Of a stretch of 64,000 bases of DNA, positions 25,481 through 38,000 are shown one piece after another (the first letter of the stretch is position 1; the number at the start of each line of letters is the position of its first letter). The position numbers and the translations under genes are program-made. The stretch spans positions 260,947,386 to 261,011,385 of the forward strand of contig NC_081406.1 in NCBI RefSeq assembly GCF_030272615.1, in the 5' to 3' direction. The stretch is from Cryptomeria japonica (Eukaryota; Streptophyta; Pinopsida; Cupressales; Cupressaceae). The notes beneath the pieces were generated by a model. It searched no databases. It had not been told where the DNA came from and saw only the letters and a program-made list of their open reading frames with translations.

Positions 25481-26601
25481 GGTGTGATGAGTAAAATACT
25501 TGCTCTTCATCTATGTTGTGTTCCATTGTTGATGCTTGCTCCTGGACTAATATTCGGGTGTTGTATTGTAAGATATGGATTGAACCCTGGAATGTCTGTA
25601 TATGACCAAGTAAAATTGACTTGCCATCTTTTGAAGGGTTTCAGATATTTTTGCCTTGCTAGTTCTGATAAGGAAGTTGCTGGATATAGATCAATTGTGC
25701 CAATGGTAATTGCCTCTGCTGGTTTGATCAAGATTGATGACTTTTCTTGATAGTATTCAGGTAAGGTGTCAAATCTCCCATCTTAAGGCACCTCGAGGAG
25801 GTTTTCGCCGTTAGATGTGTCCTTTATTTTTACTTTTTTCTAATCTAATGTTTCCAATAAATGGTTTGACTTGATATTCTTTTCTTTATTTTCAATTTTG
25901 CGACTAGGAGATTTGGCACCCACCTGACTCAAAGATACGTTAGCGAAATCCCTAGTGAAAGTTGTTGCGGGTTCGATTTCATTAAGATATAAGGATATGG
26001 CATGGTCATTTGGTAAGGTATCAATAGTCGTATGTTCTTCATTTTCCCAGTCCATAGGTTTAGGATAGCTTAAGGATAAAGGATCTTCGTGTTGAATTAT
26101 GTCAAAGATATTAGGAGTCATGATAGAGATGTCAGAGTTTTCAGTATGTATTTCAATGTCTAGAACGGTACTCTCGTCAGAATGACTTTGTACAAGAAGC
26201 TCATGATCGTCCTCGGTTAAGTCCATGTCAGTCGAATGTGATTCTGATTCAAGTGAGCTAGTTCCTAACATTTGTCTTGCATACATGTGAACTACATCGA
26301 CTTCTATATCTTTTTCAAAGCAATTTTATTCAGCTGATTCTTTAGAGTGATAGGAATCCCATTCCCATTCATTAGAATATGTATCACTTGTAGCCTGCAA
26401 TCTACAGATTTGTTCATATAGTATTTGGTTTGTTTCGTTAGCTTTTGTTGCTATATCTTTTCTTCTTTCATATTCAACTTCTTTCGAACTAAGATTGAGT
26501 TCTGCCAACCTTTCTATGATCTCTGCTTGACTTGTATTAGCTTCTTTCTTGTTTTGAGTAAGAGTTAATGCTACTTGGGAGGTACTTTTAGTTTGTTTCT
26601 C

Positions 26602-27342
26602 CTATTGATTTGAAGATTGTTTCTTTTGCCATTTGATTGTTTGTGCTTGTTGCTCCCTTTCAATTGCAAGTTGTTCTTGTCTGTTTTCATATTCCTCTTT
26701 TTGTTGGCTGGAAGATGTGTCCTCTAGTGGAGTAATTTGTCCATACCCTAAGCTTGCTTTGTTTGTAGTTTGTTGAGTGTGAGGGTGAATAGGCTCTGAG
26801 ATATCTTCTTTTCGTTTCCCTATAGGACCTGTTCTAGTGTATCCCATCTTTTGAAGAATGTGAAATCCTTTTCCATACTGTGTTGTAGGTATCCTGACAT
26901 TGTTGATTTTTTGTTGGACCTCTTCATCTTTGTATAGCCATTGTAGCACATCTTTGTCTTTTGTTTCCTCTGACAAGGTCCCAACACTAACAAATGCTCC
27001 ATCAAATATCGGAAGATGTTTTACAATTGGTTGTTGTTTAGAGTTTGATGGTTTTCCCAAGGATTTAGCAGAAAGTGGTATTTGTGATATTGAATATTCT
27101 CTATTCCCTCGGTCTCTTAGCTGCATTTGTTTTTCCATACTTGACAAAATATAGGCAAATGATTGTTCCTTGGATTGTGTGTTTGAAGATGATGCCTCCC
27201 TATTATGAGAAACAATGACTTCTTGGACTGATTTAAGATTACTGGAGTATTGAAAAGGATTTGAATCTGCAGAGATCGTGATTTCCTGTCCATTGTATGT
27301 AAATTTTACACACTGATGATATGTTGATGGGACAACTTGCAA
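26602..27342 (-). pseudogene. Protease-RT linker with G-patch-like motif
   Basis: A 246-residue frame. Residues about 157-202 (GKGFHILQKMGYTRTGPIG to ASLGYG) resemble a G-patch, an RNA-binding glycine motif found in pol of several Tat-lineage elements. The remainder is Gln/Ser-rich. Part of a broken element. Confidence 0.6.
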
Positions 27343-27351
27343 GTCATGTAT

Positions 27352-27720
27352 CTATGGTCTCCCCAGGAGTATATTATATGATAAGTCCAAGTCTAGAACT
27401 TGGCATGCTGTGTTTTTCTGCAAAGGTCCCACTCTGATGGGTAATATCACCACTCCTTTAGAGGACCACTCTTCTTCATCATAAGCTTTAATTGTGATAT
27501 TTTTTCGGGGATCAACTGCATTTTCTGAATAACCTAGAGCATGGACAAGACTTAATGAGAAAATATTTAGGCCAGCTCCACCATCTATTAGGACACGTTT
27601 AACGCACGTCTTATGAATGATGACTTCGATATGCAGGGTAGTGTTATGAGGATGTTGTAGGGACATGTCGTCTTCTTCAGTGAATGCTAAGTAGTGAGGA
27701 GTTGTGAGGTGTCCCACCAT
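27352..27720 (-). pseudogene. Aspartic protease region of the Tat-like element
   Basis: Retropepsin-like: VLIDGGAGLNIFSLSL around the catalytic site and LDLSYNILLGRPW at the end of the fold, as in Ty3/gypsy proteases. It lies directly after gag, in the usual order. Part of a broken element. Confidence 0.85.
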
Positions 27721-27723
27721 GGT

Positions 27724-29262
27724 TTAGAATTGATCTATATCAAGATCTTTGGACACTATTGTATCTACTAATGCTCGTTCAAGAATTTCTTTGTGTGCAG
27801 GTGAAAGTTTTAAAAGTTCTAAGATGGATATTTGTGCGGGTGTTTTCTGTAATTGCTCCACTAGACTATATTGTTTCGTAGTGGATGATATGTTTGTCAT
27901 AGGACCCGGCAAAACAACTTTAGCTTTGCTTCTTGTGATGTCATGAGCAGGTTCTTGATGTTGCTTTTCTTTAACTACAATCACATTTACCGCATTATCA
28001 TATGTATGAGCGTAGTTTACTTTTGCTTTATCCTTACTATTATTTGTTGTTGATGATTCACCTTTCTCATAGTTTGGAAGCGGAGTTTTAAAATTTGTAT
28101 GAGATTCATGTGTTGTATGTCCATCCACTGTTATTACTCCATTATCAATCAAATCTTGGATGACATGTTTCAATCGCCGACAATTATCTGTGTGATGTCC
28201 CTTGTTCCGATGGAAATCACAATAATGGTTATCATTCCACCAAGGTGGTTTTACTTGAGGTTCATAGTTCCTTTCTTCTGGCAGAGTGATCAATTTGTTT
28301 GTGAGAAGTGTCTTTAGTGCTGACCGAAGGGGTTCACTATTGTTTGTAAATTGTCTTTGAAATAAATTTTTGATAGTTGCTTTTTGGTGATGATTGTTTT
28401 GTTGAGTCGCTGCTGAGTGAGTAGATAAATTGAAAACTGGTTGTTTTGGTTTTATATTGTCGTTATCTACTATTCCATCATTGACGATATTTCGATTTCT
28501 ATTCCAAAACTCTGGCTTATCATTGTGGTTGTTGTTATTGTTGTTGTTGTTAGGAGGATGAACTCCTTCTTTGTATATTTTCAGCTCACCTTTCTTTATC
28601 ATTGCTTCTTCCATTCTGACTCCACTATCAATCATTTTTTTGAAACTTTGATTTCCTTGCATTTTTAAATAATAACTCATTTGATCATTTAAGTTGTCAA
28701 TAAATATGTCCATTTTTTCATACTCTGGCACTGTACGAGGATATCTCGAGGCTAACCATCTTCATCATTGTAAAAATGTCATGAAAGGTTCTCCACTCTT
28801 TTGTTTGGTGTTACATAGGTCTAGCATTGTTACTTCATGGTGTATGTTGTAAGAGTATTGTGAAACAAACTTATCCACCAATTCTGAGAATGATCTAATT
28901 CCAGGTGGAAGTTTGGAGAACCATTCCATAGCTAGTCCAGTTAAGCTTTTCGAAAATAATCTCATTAAGTATGTATCCTCATGTGCAAACTCCATACTCA
29001 TTGTGCAAAATTCTCTTATATGCTCTTGAGGGTCAGTGCTTCCATCATATTTTTCATATCTAGGAGTTTCACAACCTATAGGAAATGGTATCATGTTTAG
29101 ATTTTTGTTGAATGGATAAGGATAAATTTCTTGAAGTGAGTATCTTCTAGCATTTCCTCTCTGCATATCTTGAATTTGTGTTTGCAATGTTTGTAGTTGT
29201 TGTGTGAGAGTTGTGATAAGATTATCGACATGATTTGTTCTTGCATAACCATGATTTTGCAT
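27724..29262 (-). pseudogene. Gag region of the Tat-like element
   Basis: The gag capsid-type domain is recognisable by YEKYDGSTDPQEHIREF, MEWFSKLPPG and FVSQYSYNIHHEVTMLDL. Downstream is a zinc-knuckle-like motif, CDFHRNKGHHTDNC, followed by RRLKHVIQDLIDNG. Both match plant Ty3/gypsy gag of the Tat type and resemble the knuckle in the gag-only element at 4051-7392. Part of a broken element, not a host gene. Confidence 0.85.
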
Positions 29263-29299
29263 TCTAGGAGGATTTGGATCTCTTCTTGTTTCATCTCTA

Positions 29300-31843
29300 G
29301 TCCTTCTTGTATCTTTGAATGGAATGTTATTTAGAATTTCTACTTCCTCTCTTTGGGGTATGTAAGTTTCTTCATTAGTTTTGGTGTTACTAGGAATTTA
29401 TGTGTCATTCATTTTGAGACCAAAAATATTCTCATATTGTTCGCTATTAGGAGGAGGGTCATTTTTCTTTTGTGTCAATTTGTTCACATCAAAATCTTGG
29501 GGGAGTGTAGCACCAACTTTTGCTAACATTAGGAAATATCTTTCCTTTTCTTCCTCCAATATTTTCTTCATATATTTATCGAATTGAGGATCCCTTTTGA
29601 TGGCTTGGACATGTTAATCTGTTATTTCTTCCTCAACTTGTATTTCATCTTCGTGTTCCATGTTTCTATGATCTTCAGTTATTTCTAATGTTTCTATTTC
29701 TGTCTCTGCGATTTTTCGTCTCTGAGCCCTAGTTAAAACAGGCATACACATGTGTTTGATATTGTGCTAGAATTTGATTGTTTAAAGGTTGTTTTGATAA
29801 GTGATCAATTGTCGATATAAAAATGATAGAGTGATATGACACTAAAAGAGGATTCAAGTGTTTAAAGGTTTGCAAGTTTTTCGATCTTCGGTTTTGGAGT
29901 GCAATGGTGATGATTTGATAAGAACCAAGTCCAGTAGGAACAATATATCCTACGATGTGGGACAAGATTATCTTGACCAAATGTTTCAATTTTGTGATAA
30001 GGGATGATAGATCCTGATGAGAAACTATGTTTGAATGATTAGTTTACCAAATAGGGTGATAACGCACTTTGAGATGTTTAGATTTTGAACTTGTTGAGGG
30101 TGAGCACTTGAAAATCTTAAGGTGTCTATTTTCTAAAGTTTGAATTTGATGGATGATAACTTGACCAAGAGAACCAAGAAGACAATCTAAGTACAGGCGA
30201 CAGATTAACAGGTGTTTATGTTTACTGCAAATTGATTAGGCAGAAATGACAAATCTGAAATAGGCATGTAAGACACCACTCTGGACTGACAAATGCAGAG
30301 TTTCGTACAACAAGATATGCAACTTAGAACGATAAAACTCACAAGACCATACAACAAATAAGAAATTTCATGTAAAAAGCAGTATTTCATACGACATTTC
30401 ATTCTGAACCATACGACAAACAAATGACTCGTACGACACAAGATTTTATGCAAACAGGCTCGTACGACATAAAACCTAACTCGTACGACAGATAACAGGA
30501 CAAAGATAAAAAAATGTTTGGTTGAATTTTGATAACTAAAGTTTAATGGTTTGTTTATGTCTTCCAGTTTTTGGATGTCTGGTTTGTCGATTTAGGGATG
30601 AATACACAACAAACACATGATATGATAAGTGACTCCAAGCATGCTAAACCCTAAGGAAGTTGGTTGAGAATGAAAACCTTTGCTTGTTGACTTAGGTACA
30701 CACCCAATAGCTAATCAAAATATGGCCTCTGAGCATCACGCAATGGATTCTCAACGCCGTATTATCCGACTCCAAATGCTAATGGGGGCACGATATGGCA
30801 AGTATCTTGGAGAGTTACTATCTCTCTTGCATAAATATTATCACCCTTTCGAAGGTGAATTAGATAGCTTCTATTTTAACTTGGAACTAGTAAGGGGTCC
30901 GTTCGGCGCGTCGAGGTATAAACTCAATTAAGAGGTCTCCCAGCCTTGAAAACCAAGGTTTGCTATACCCGAAGGTATGGAGGAGAGCTATTCCCGAGCA
31001 CTATCGTTGACTTGATTTTCATCAAATCACGTTTATTTTATAGTGGGTTGGATTACTTGGCGTTTAGCCGTTCCCACTTAGGTTGTTCCCCTCACACTGA
31101 CCGTAATGGATTTAAGAGTTTTTAAGCTCCTCGGGAGGGCAGGCCTGCTAAAGAAATGTACTAATAAAAGTAAAAGATGAGTCTAGCTTTTTGATCACCT
31201 AAGAAAGGTGAGAGCATACTCGCCTATCATCATAATTACATAAGACATGTTTGTTCATTTCCCTTAGCAAAATTTAAATGTGCCTAGAAAACTTAAATGA
31301 ATACACAAAGTTTAGTTGAATTTTCTTAGGCAACCTGCAAAATAAACCTGTTAGTAGTCATTTATGTTTTGAATTATGTCTTTGACAAGCGTCCTACAAA
31401 ACTTGTTAGGTTGCCAAAAATCTCATAAACCAGTTAGGGTTAGTGTTAGAAAATTTCATATTAGAATCAGAAAACCCTAACTTGCAGTTTATCAAAAATC
31501 ACAAATGCAGAGACTTGTATGACATGATTTATTAGATGAAACGACAAATATTTAGATCTCAGACAGTAGTCAAGACAGGCTCGTACGAGACAGGATCAGA
31601 CTAGTACGAGTAAAGAATTTGCAAGAAATAGACTTGTACGACAGAGATTTAGATTTAGTACGACATGAATAATGATATCGTACGACACAGAATTCACCTG
31701 ATACGAGTCAAGATGATTTGTCATCTTGGGCTAAAAGGGAGTTCGTACGAGCAAGAAAAGCAACTTGTACGACTTTTTGAACCAGAGCCGAATAGAGATG
31801 AAGTTTGCTGAAGATTAAGAGGCCAAAAAGGATGATTCTAGCC
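29300..31843 (-). other. Long leader of the Tat-like element, with CGTACGA motif clusters
   Basis: About 2.5 kb separates the primer site from gag. Two clusters (about 30280-30500 and 31505-31770) are peppered with TCGTACGAC-like 9-mers and close variants, about sixteen in all. Between them lies a stretch with a 70-codon ATG frame on the plus strand (30722-30931), antisense to the element. No recognised protein domain. Confidence 0.6.
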
Positions 31844-31861
31844 CCATAGTGGGCGCCAAAA
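31844..31861 (-). other. Primer-binding site, TGGCGCC type
   Basis: On the minus strand the bases after the 5' LTR read TTTTGGCGCCCACTATGG. The TGGCGCC start next to an LTR is common among plant Tat/Athila-type Ty3/gypsy elements. Confidence 0.75.
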
Positions 31862-32988
31862 TGTCGTGTTCTGTGAAGTGTACCTGTACCTGCAAACACA
31901 ATGCACTCAATAAATCATTACAAGCAATGGTTAGTGAATTAAATCAAAGAAAGACAAAACCATAGCTAAGCGATCTATCGCCTCCTAGTAAATGCGAGTA
32001 TGAATTTTGCTCTTAGATCTTGGTATGCAAACTCCAATGACTTGACTACACTTAAATGGAGGATTTAAATGACGAAGATGCATGATCTAGCAATGATAGC
32101 ATGATTAAGCTACATGATTTCATGATTATTATAGAAAATAAACTAGAATGAAGATGCAATTAAGCTAAGATTGAACATGATAACAATGGTAAGAATGATT
32201 AACTAGAAGCTAGATGCCTATAGTAACAATTCATAAGATGAAAATGAGATGATTATGAAATCGAGATCAACATATGGATTGGGATCATAATTGGGATGAA
32301 CATATGGATTGGGATCCTTTGAGCTCCAAAACGGGGTCTATTTATAGGATTTTTCAAGGTCAGGGGTGATGTGGCATGAATCAACAATCGAGATTTGATC
32401 TGAAGATATCAATGGTTAAATTGGAGGTGGGTTGAGAAGAGGTTGGATGAAAGGGGACAATTGGCGGTAGGTAGGAAAAGGGGTTGGTTGGAAGGGAACA
32501 CTTGGTGACAAGTGTCAAGAAGCTTTGCTCATGAGAGGGAAAAGTGTCCATGGAAAGGGAACATGGTGGTTAGGACGTGCAAGCTAGGATGGGGTTAAGC
32601 AAACCTGGGGTTAGATGGAATGGGTTAGGTTTAGGAGTGGTTAGGTTAGGTGGTTAAAAGTTAGGAGAATTTGAGTAATTTGAATTTAAAAATTCAAATA
32701 ATTGGAAAAGGTTAATTAATTTCAACAACTCATGAATTTGATTTGTTTTAATTAATTATGGGATTTAGAAGAAATGATTTTGATGGGGGGGATTAATTAA
32801 TTTGAATTAATTAATTAAAGAAGATTATTGAAATGAACTTATTCAGTAAATCCTTAGATTTATTAATAAGTAGATGAATGCGGGAATTTAATCAAATTGC
32901 TAATGAATTCAATTAAATTGGGAAGGAGGATTAATCAAGTAATTGCTTATTCAATTAATTATATTCAGACCATTTTTAGGTGTATACA
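31862..32988 (-). repeat. 5' LTR of the Tat-like element
   Basis: Same length and ends as 20901-22027. On the minus strand a classic TATA box (CCTATAAATAG, plus coordinates 32338-32348) lies about 640 bp into the LTR, giving a plausible transcription start for the full-length RNA. Confidence 0.93.
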
Positions 32989-32993
32989 ATCAC

Positions 32994-34140
32994 AATTCGT
33001 CAAAAAGGAAGGAAGATATCTTTGTGACGTTCTACAAGATATACAATTTGACGTGACACACATTCATCATCAACCAATCGAGATATTCCAAGTCAACATG
33101 TCCAAGTTCAATGAACCTAACTTATCAACAACTATACACGTTAAGGCACTAAATTCAATGTAACAACTCTTATTTTCTCATCGATCCACATTCAAAAGGG
33201 ATATGTATCCAAAGAAATGTAATTTTTCCATTGGAGGACATTAAATGAATGTAGGTGGTAGTTGTAACTATCCCAATTAGGGTTTCTTAGAATTATCTTG
33301 GTTGTTGATTTCAAATCAATCCTAGCCCTTCATTTGTAATCAAGACTTCTATATAAGGCTTTGCCTTCTCATTTGTAAGGGTTAACAGATAATAGATTAG
33401 ATTCAAAGTAGAGTAGGAAGAGGAGACTAAGAATTGTTGCCAAAGCTATATTGGAATAAACATATGAGTTTCATTGAAGATATGGTGGATTTTTGTGTGT
33501 TGTTTCAACATTTTGCATGGTTTCTACATCTCAAGTTTTAGATTTGATTACATGGAATTGATTAGTTGAATGGAAGATCTTATTGTTGATTGATGGTGAA
33601 GCCTATATGTTCATACCATTTAGAATTTCTTGATTCAAATTGCAGTGCATGGTTAGTCTAAACTCAATTGAAAGCTTAACATCAATTGCTCTATGCTCAT
33701 TGTTCATGGTTTTGATGTGAATAAGTGATATGAAGTTCATTTGTGTACCCTTAAGAGATTGTACCATCTTTGTGTAGTTATTTCTTCATGACAAAGCAAA
33801 ACTTGGTTTGGTTTCACTAAGTCATTAATCATTTCTTGCATTGTTAGGTCTTAGATTAGATTTCCTATCCCTTTACCCCTTTTGATCTTTCTTTGTTTGA
33901 GAAGTTAAGTTAGTTTCCACGTTCCAACAAAGTGTAAGTCCCTTTGTAATACCAACAATATCACATCATTTCATTGAGTCTATCCCTCATTAATGTCGAT
34001 TGTTCACATTGTAAACCTTGGAGTTGCCTTATTTGATCACATTGTTTAGCATATGAGGTTTCTTTGTTCAATAGAAGATATAATACTTAGTATTTTATTC
34101 CGTGTTCAAGGTGTCATAAAAAACACATCAACATGTATCA
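32994..34140 (+). repeat. Right part of the older split element, with LTR-like promoter
   Basis: Continues the sequence interrupted at 20900. A TATA box (TATATAAG, 33350-33357) is followed by leader-like sequence with no frame, as in the U3-R part of an LTR read on the plus strand. Possible LTR starts are TGTAACAACTC (33159) or TGTAACTATCC (33263); neither could be confirmed with a partner repeat. Confidence 0.4.
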
Positions 34141-34204
34141 TTACAAATAAATTTGTTAATTTAACGTAGTGAAAAACCTATCAATTAATCTCTATATATT
34201 TATA

Positions 34205-34425
34205 TTTTCCACCTCTATCAATCCCTCTCCCTCTCCCCCTCCTCTCTATATCCCTCTCCTTGTCCTTCTCCATCTCTATCTCTTTCTCCATCTCTATCTC
34301 CATCTCCATCTCCATATCAATCTCTATCTTCCTCTCTATCTCTCTATCTCCTTCTCTCACACTCACTCTTTCCCCATCTATCTCTCCCTCTTTCTATCCC
34401 TATTGCAGCCTCTCTCCCTCTTACA
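34205..34425 (+). repeat. Imperfect polypyrimidine (TCTCCA/TCTATC) repeat
   Basis: About 220 bp of C and T with occasional A, made of TCTCCATCTC- and TCTATCTC-like units. It lies about 0.6-0.8 kb upstream of the dynein light chain start. Frames across it are repeat artefacts. Confidence 0.9.
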
Positions 34426-34915
34426 AATACAACATGAGCATATTGACAATAGAGCCTAGTTATATTCCTTGATTCAATGGTTTTGTTTCAATCCTATTTA
34501 GATCCCTTTAAGTGGATATTTGATTTAAATCTCACTTCTCTATTGAGAAATTTGTTATACAAACAAAATTATTAGCTAAAACATTTATCAATTAACCTCA
34601 TATAATCCACAAATATATACAAACAATAGACCAACATTTTCTTTAAATGACCTTCCACACCTCGAAGACATACTCATTCCACACCAAGATGCAATTGCAA
34701 GATTACAGATGCATTGACGATCTCACATTTGCCTATAACAAAATAGGCGGTGCTAGACTTGATAGCCGTTCCAAAGATGACGTGGAGCCAACCATGTTAG
34801 TGCGATTGTAATTATCATAATCATAATTTTAACAATTGGCGGAATAATTAATTTCAAACGTTACTTTCCATGCATTGCTGGCATATCTTGTGATCTAGCC
34901 CATCCACTCGTACAG

Positions 34916-34925
34916 CTTATATACT
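34916..34925 (+). promoter_or_regulatory. Candidate TATA box of the dynein light chain gene
   Basis: CTTATATACT lies about 105 bp upstream of the ATG at 35026, a reasonable distance for a short 5' UTR. No other strong TATA match lies close to the start. Confidence 0.4.
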
Positions 34926-35025
34926 AAACAAAAACTTTTGAAAACCGCCCTGAAACCTGAAACCCTCGTTTTCCAACACTTAGTGGGCACCTGCTCAAAG
35001 AAGAGCGAGAGAGAGCATTTACAGA

Positions 35026-38000
35026 ATGACGGAGGTGAAGAGCATGTTGAAAAGCGGTGCAGAGGAGAAGAGCATGCTGAAAAACGGCGCAGAGGAGAAG
35101 AGCATAGTGGAAAATGAAGTAGAGTCCAAGAAGCCGAATCGGAAAGCAATTGTGAAGAGTGCTGATATGAGCGAGGAAATGCAGGAGGAAGCCATTCAAT
35201 GCGCTTCTCAGGTCCCTCTATTACTCAACATTGTTCATTGTTCATTACTCATTGCTCATTGCTCATTGCTCATTGCTCTTTAATAAGTATGGTTATTTAT
35301 CGACACAGGCCCTGGACATCCACGCTGTAGAGAAGGACGTTGCAGCGTATATCAAAAAAGAGTTTGACAAGAGGCATGCGCCTACGTGGCACTGCATCGT
35401 GGGGCGAAATTTTGGTAATGTTTCACTTTTCTGATTTCTGCTTTTGTTTCTTATATTTGTCAGGAGCTTTGTGAATTTGGGTCATTTCAACTCATCAATG
35501 GGCGCTGCCATCATGGACCTTGTTTACGATGTGTTTTCCTTAAAAGTTCCATCGTCATTACTGCACCATAGTGCACGTTACTGTTTAAGGAATAGATTAA
35601 TTAGAAAGTTAAAAAAAGGATTTTCTGTAACATGTGGTTCTATTCTGTAGGGACAAAAACATTCACAGCTAGGTTTTGCATATTGTTTCCCCTGACATAC
35701 TAATTAGGTTTTCAAAGGTTTTTCTGAAAACTTTTGGTTTGCACTAATTGCTAGGTTCGATTCAGGGATTATATATGTTTTTCCAGGACCTTCCTGTAAT
35801 TAGGGTAAAAGTTTTATGCCTTTATTTAACCTTAACTGTGGTATTTTTGAGCTTAGTTATTGAAATTATCCCATATTGCTTGTTAGTTAGAGACTATTCA
35901 CCACTCACTTTCGGATGGATGGTGCATGTACAAGGGACCATGAGAGTAAATGGTTTAAAAAAGATCAGTTACACAAATTCCATCACAACAGCTTGATCAA
36001 ACATCAACATGAAACTATAGTGGTGGATTAGCATAGTTTTGGGTTTTCAACCATGAAAACTGGCCATTCTTACTTCTTGATTTTGTTGGTTATTATTTGA
36101 TTTATTTCATGTATTTATATCTATACACAGTCACGTATGGTTATGCACTCTGGATATTTTTTTCACCCTTGTACCTTTTTCATGTCTCCCTTGTGGAAGC
36201 TAACATTTAAATTATATTAAATTTGAACAGTTTTAACAAAAAAAAAAACGATGATAACATTTTGTGAACTCAGGCAAATATTTGTATATATTAAAAATTA
36301 AGAGCTAATTACAGTAAAGTTCTGCATCATTACAACTGAACTACCTTCTGTCCACATAAAAGTCCGAATAAACTTGTGTAAAACACTTAAAGATCTGGAA
36401 TTCGATGGGAATAAGAAGGCACTATTAATTCCTAGCGAGAAGTAATGTAAAATAAAAATGAACCTATGATATCTTTGTGATCCCTACAAGGCATCACCAT
36501 TGCAGAATGCCAAGATTGGCTCCTCAGTGGACAAATTAGTAGGGACATTAGCTTCCAACAACTAGATTGATTAATCCCTTTGACAACTATGATAGTACCA
36601 CATCCCATCTCTCTTGGATTTGCATGGAGTTTGGAACCCAAATGGCACAAAGCTGCATGGAAAAGACTACCATGGCTGGTTATCATATATAAATTGTAAT
36701 GTCCCACTTTGAAATATAATTTAATAATAAATAATAATAAAATTAAAGTACAAAAGAATAAATATTAAAATTAATATTAAAATATAAAAGAATATAATTA
36801 AATATAATTAAAATTTGATTAAAGCTAATGAAAAGTCAAAAGGCATGAAATGATAAGTTGTGACTTCCTCAAACATGAGATATAAAAGGGAGAAGAGAAA
36901 CTCATTTAATGGGGGGAGAATTTGAAAAATGAGAAGGGCAGATCTGATTTAAATAAGAAGTGCAGATCTGATTATAAAAGATTATGTCCCTTCCAAAGGG
37001 CAAAAATAATGAAGAGTTGCACTCTTTCAAAAGGTGCTAATGGTGAAAGGGTGTGTCTCTTGCCAAAGGGCATTACGTTGGTGGAGAAGAAAACAAAGTA
37101 TTAAGGATAAGGGATTACTGGAGAAAGGAAGGACTCTGACACCACTGTTGCTGCCTCAGTCCACATCTACACCCTGACTAACACGATAGGGGTATAAAAC
37201 AACCAAAGAAATTCAAAAAGAAGACGTTTTGGGTATGTCTTCATCTCCTAAAGGAATGGTAATAATTGTTGCTAAGATATTGCAAAGAGTAATACGTGTA
37301 TCTAAAGTATGATAGAAATCACTTCAGTATGTCACGAATGTTAAACCATTTCACACAGCTAATTATAACTGTAACAAATCTACTATATAGTTTTCAGTAA
37401 CTTACTGTATGACGCATACTCAGAAAATATGATGATTAGTTTTAACGTTTCAGGCTGACTTGTAACGTGCACAGTATTTAGATTCATGGTTATAACATAC
37501 AACGGTAATTTGCATCAATTCCAGATTCATGTGTTCTGGAATCAACCCGTAAATATCCACCATTCAACTTGCATAATACATTAAACTGTAACTATTTATA
37601 TGATTCGATAGAGCTGTGCATATCAATTAATTAAACTTAATGTCATATGTGTATTTATGATTACAAACAGTCACAATCTGATACGTATAAGCAGTTACAA
37701 TAGTAATAAAGTATGAATAATGTTATGCTAAGGAATTGGCAGTCTTTCACAGTACGTCTGATATATTATGATATACATAACTAGATTACTAATAAAGTTA
37801 AACCACTAATGGCATAAGTGAATTCCTTAATGAGTACATTTTCTGTTCACCAGGTATAATAACCATAAAATTATATAAAATTTGGATAAAACGTTCTGTT
37901 GTAATACTGACAGATTATTTTACAAATCAGAAACAAAAACTTACTGTAGAATCTTATGTCAATAACAATGAATCTATTCACTAATTTGCTAAAAATCCCA

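Larger units (their letters stand above)
20901..32988 (-). mobile_element. Tat-like Ty3/gypsy LTR retrotransposon, broken
   Basis: Two 1127-bp direct repeats (20901-22027 and 31862-32988) start TGTCGTG and end TGTATACA, and are flanked by a perfect 5-bp duplication ATCAC (20896-20900 and 32989-32993). Coding is on the minus strand, so 31862-32988 is the 5' LTR. Recognisable parts in order are gag with zinc knuckle, protease, a G-patch-like stretch, RNase H and integrase. The order, the G-patch and the TGGCGCC primer site point to the Tat lineage of Ty3/gypsy. The coding region is broken in roughly eight to ten places. The LTRs differ at about 3% of positions by eye, so it is somewhat older than or similar in age to the element at 2.1-9.8 kb. 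It is nested in an older LTR-type sequence. Confidence 0.92.

Noticed and set aside
34169-34472. Hydrophobic-looking small proteins across the polypyrimidine tract
   Set aside because: Low-complexity translations of a simple repeat; no start context or domain.
36432-36707. 91-residue minus-strand frame ([14 protein letters not shown]...)
   Set aside because: No recognised domain, overlaps the solo LTR start at 36695 and lies inside the LC8 intron.
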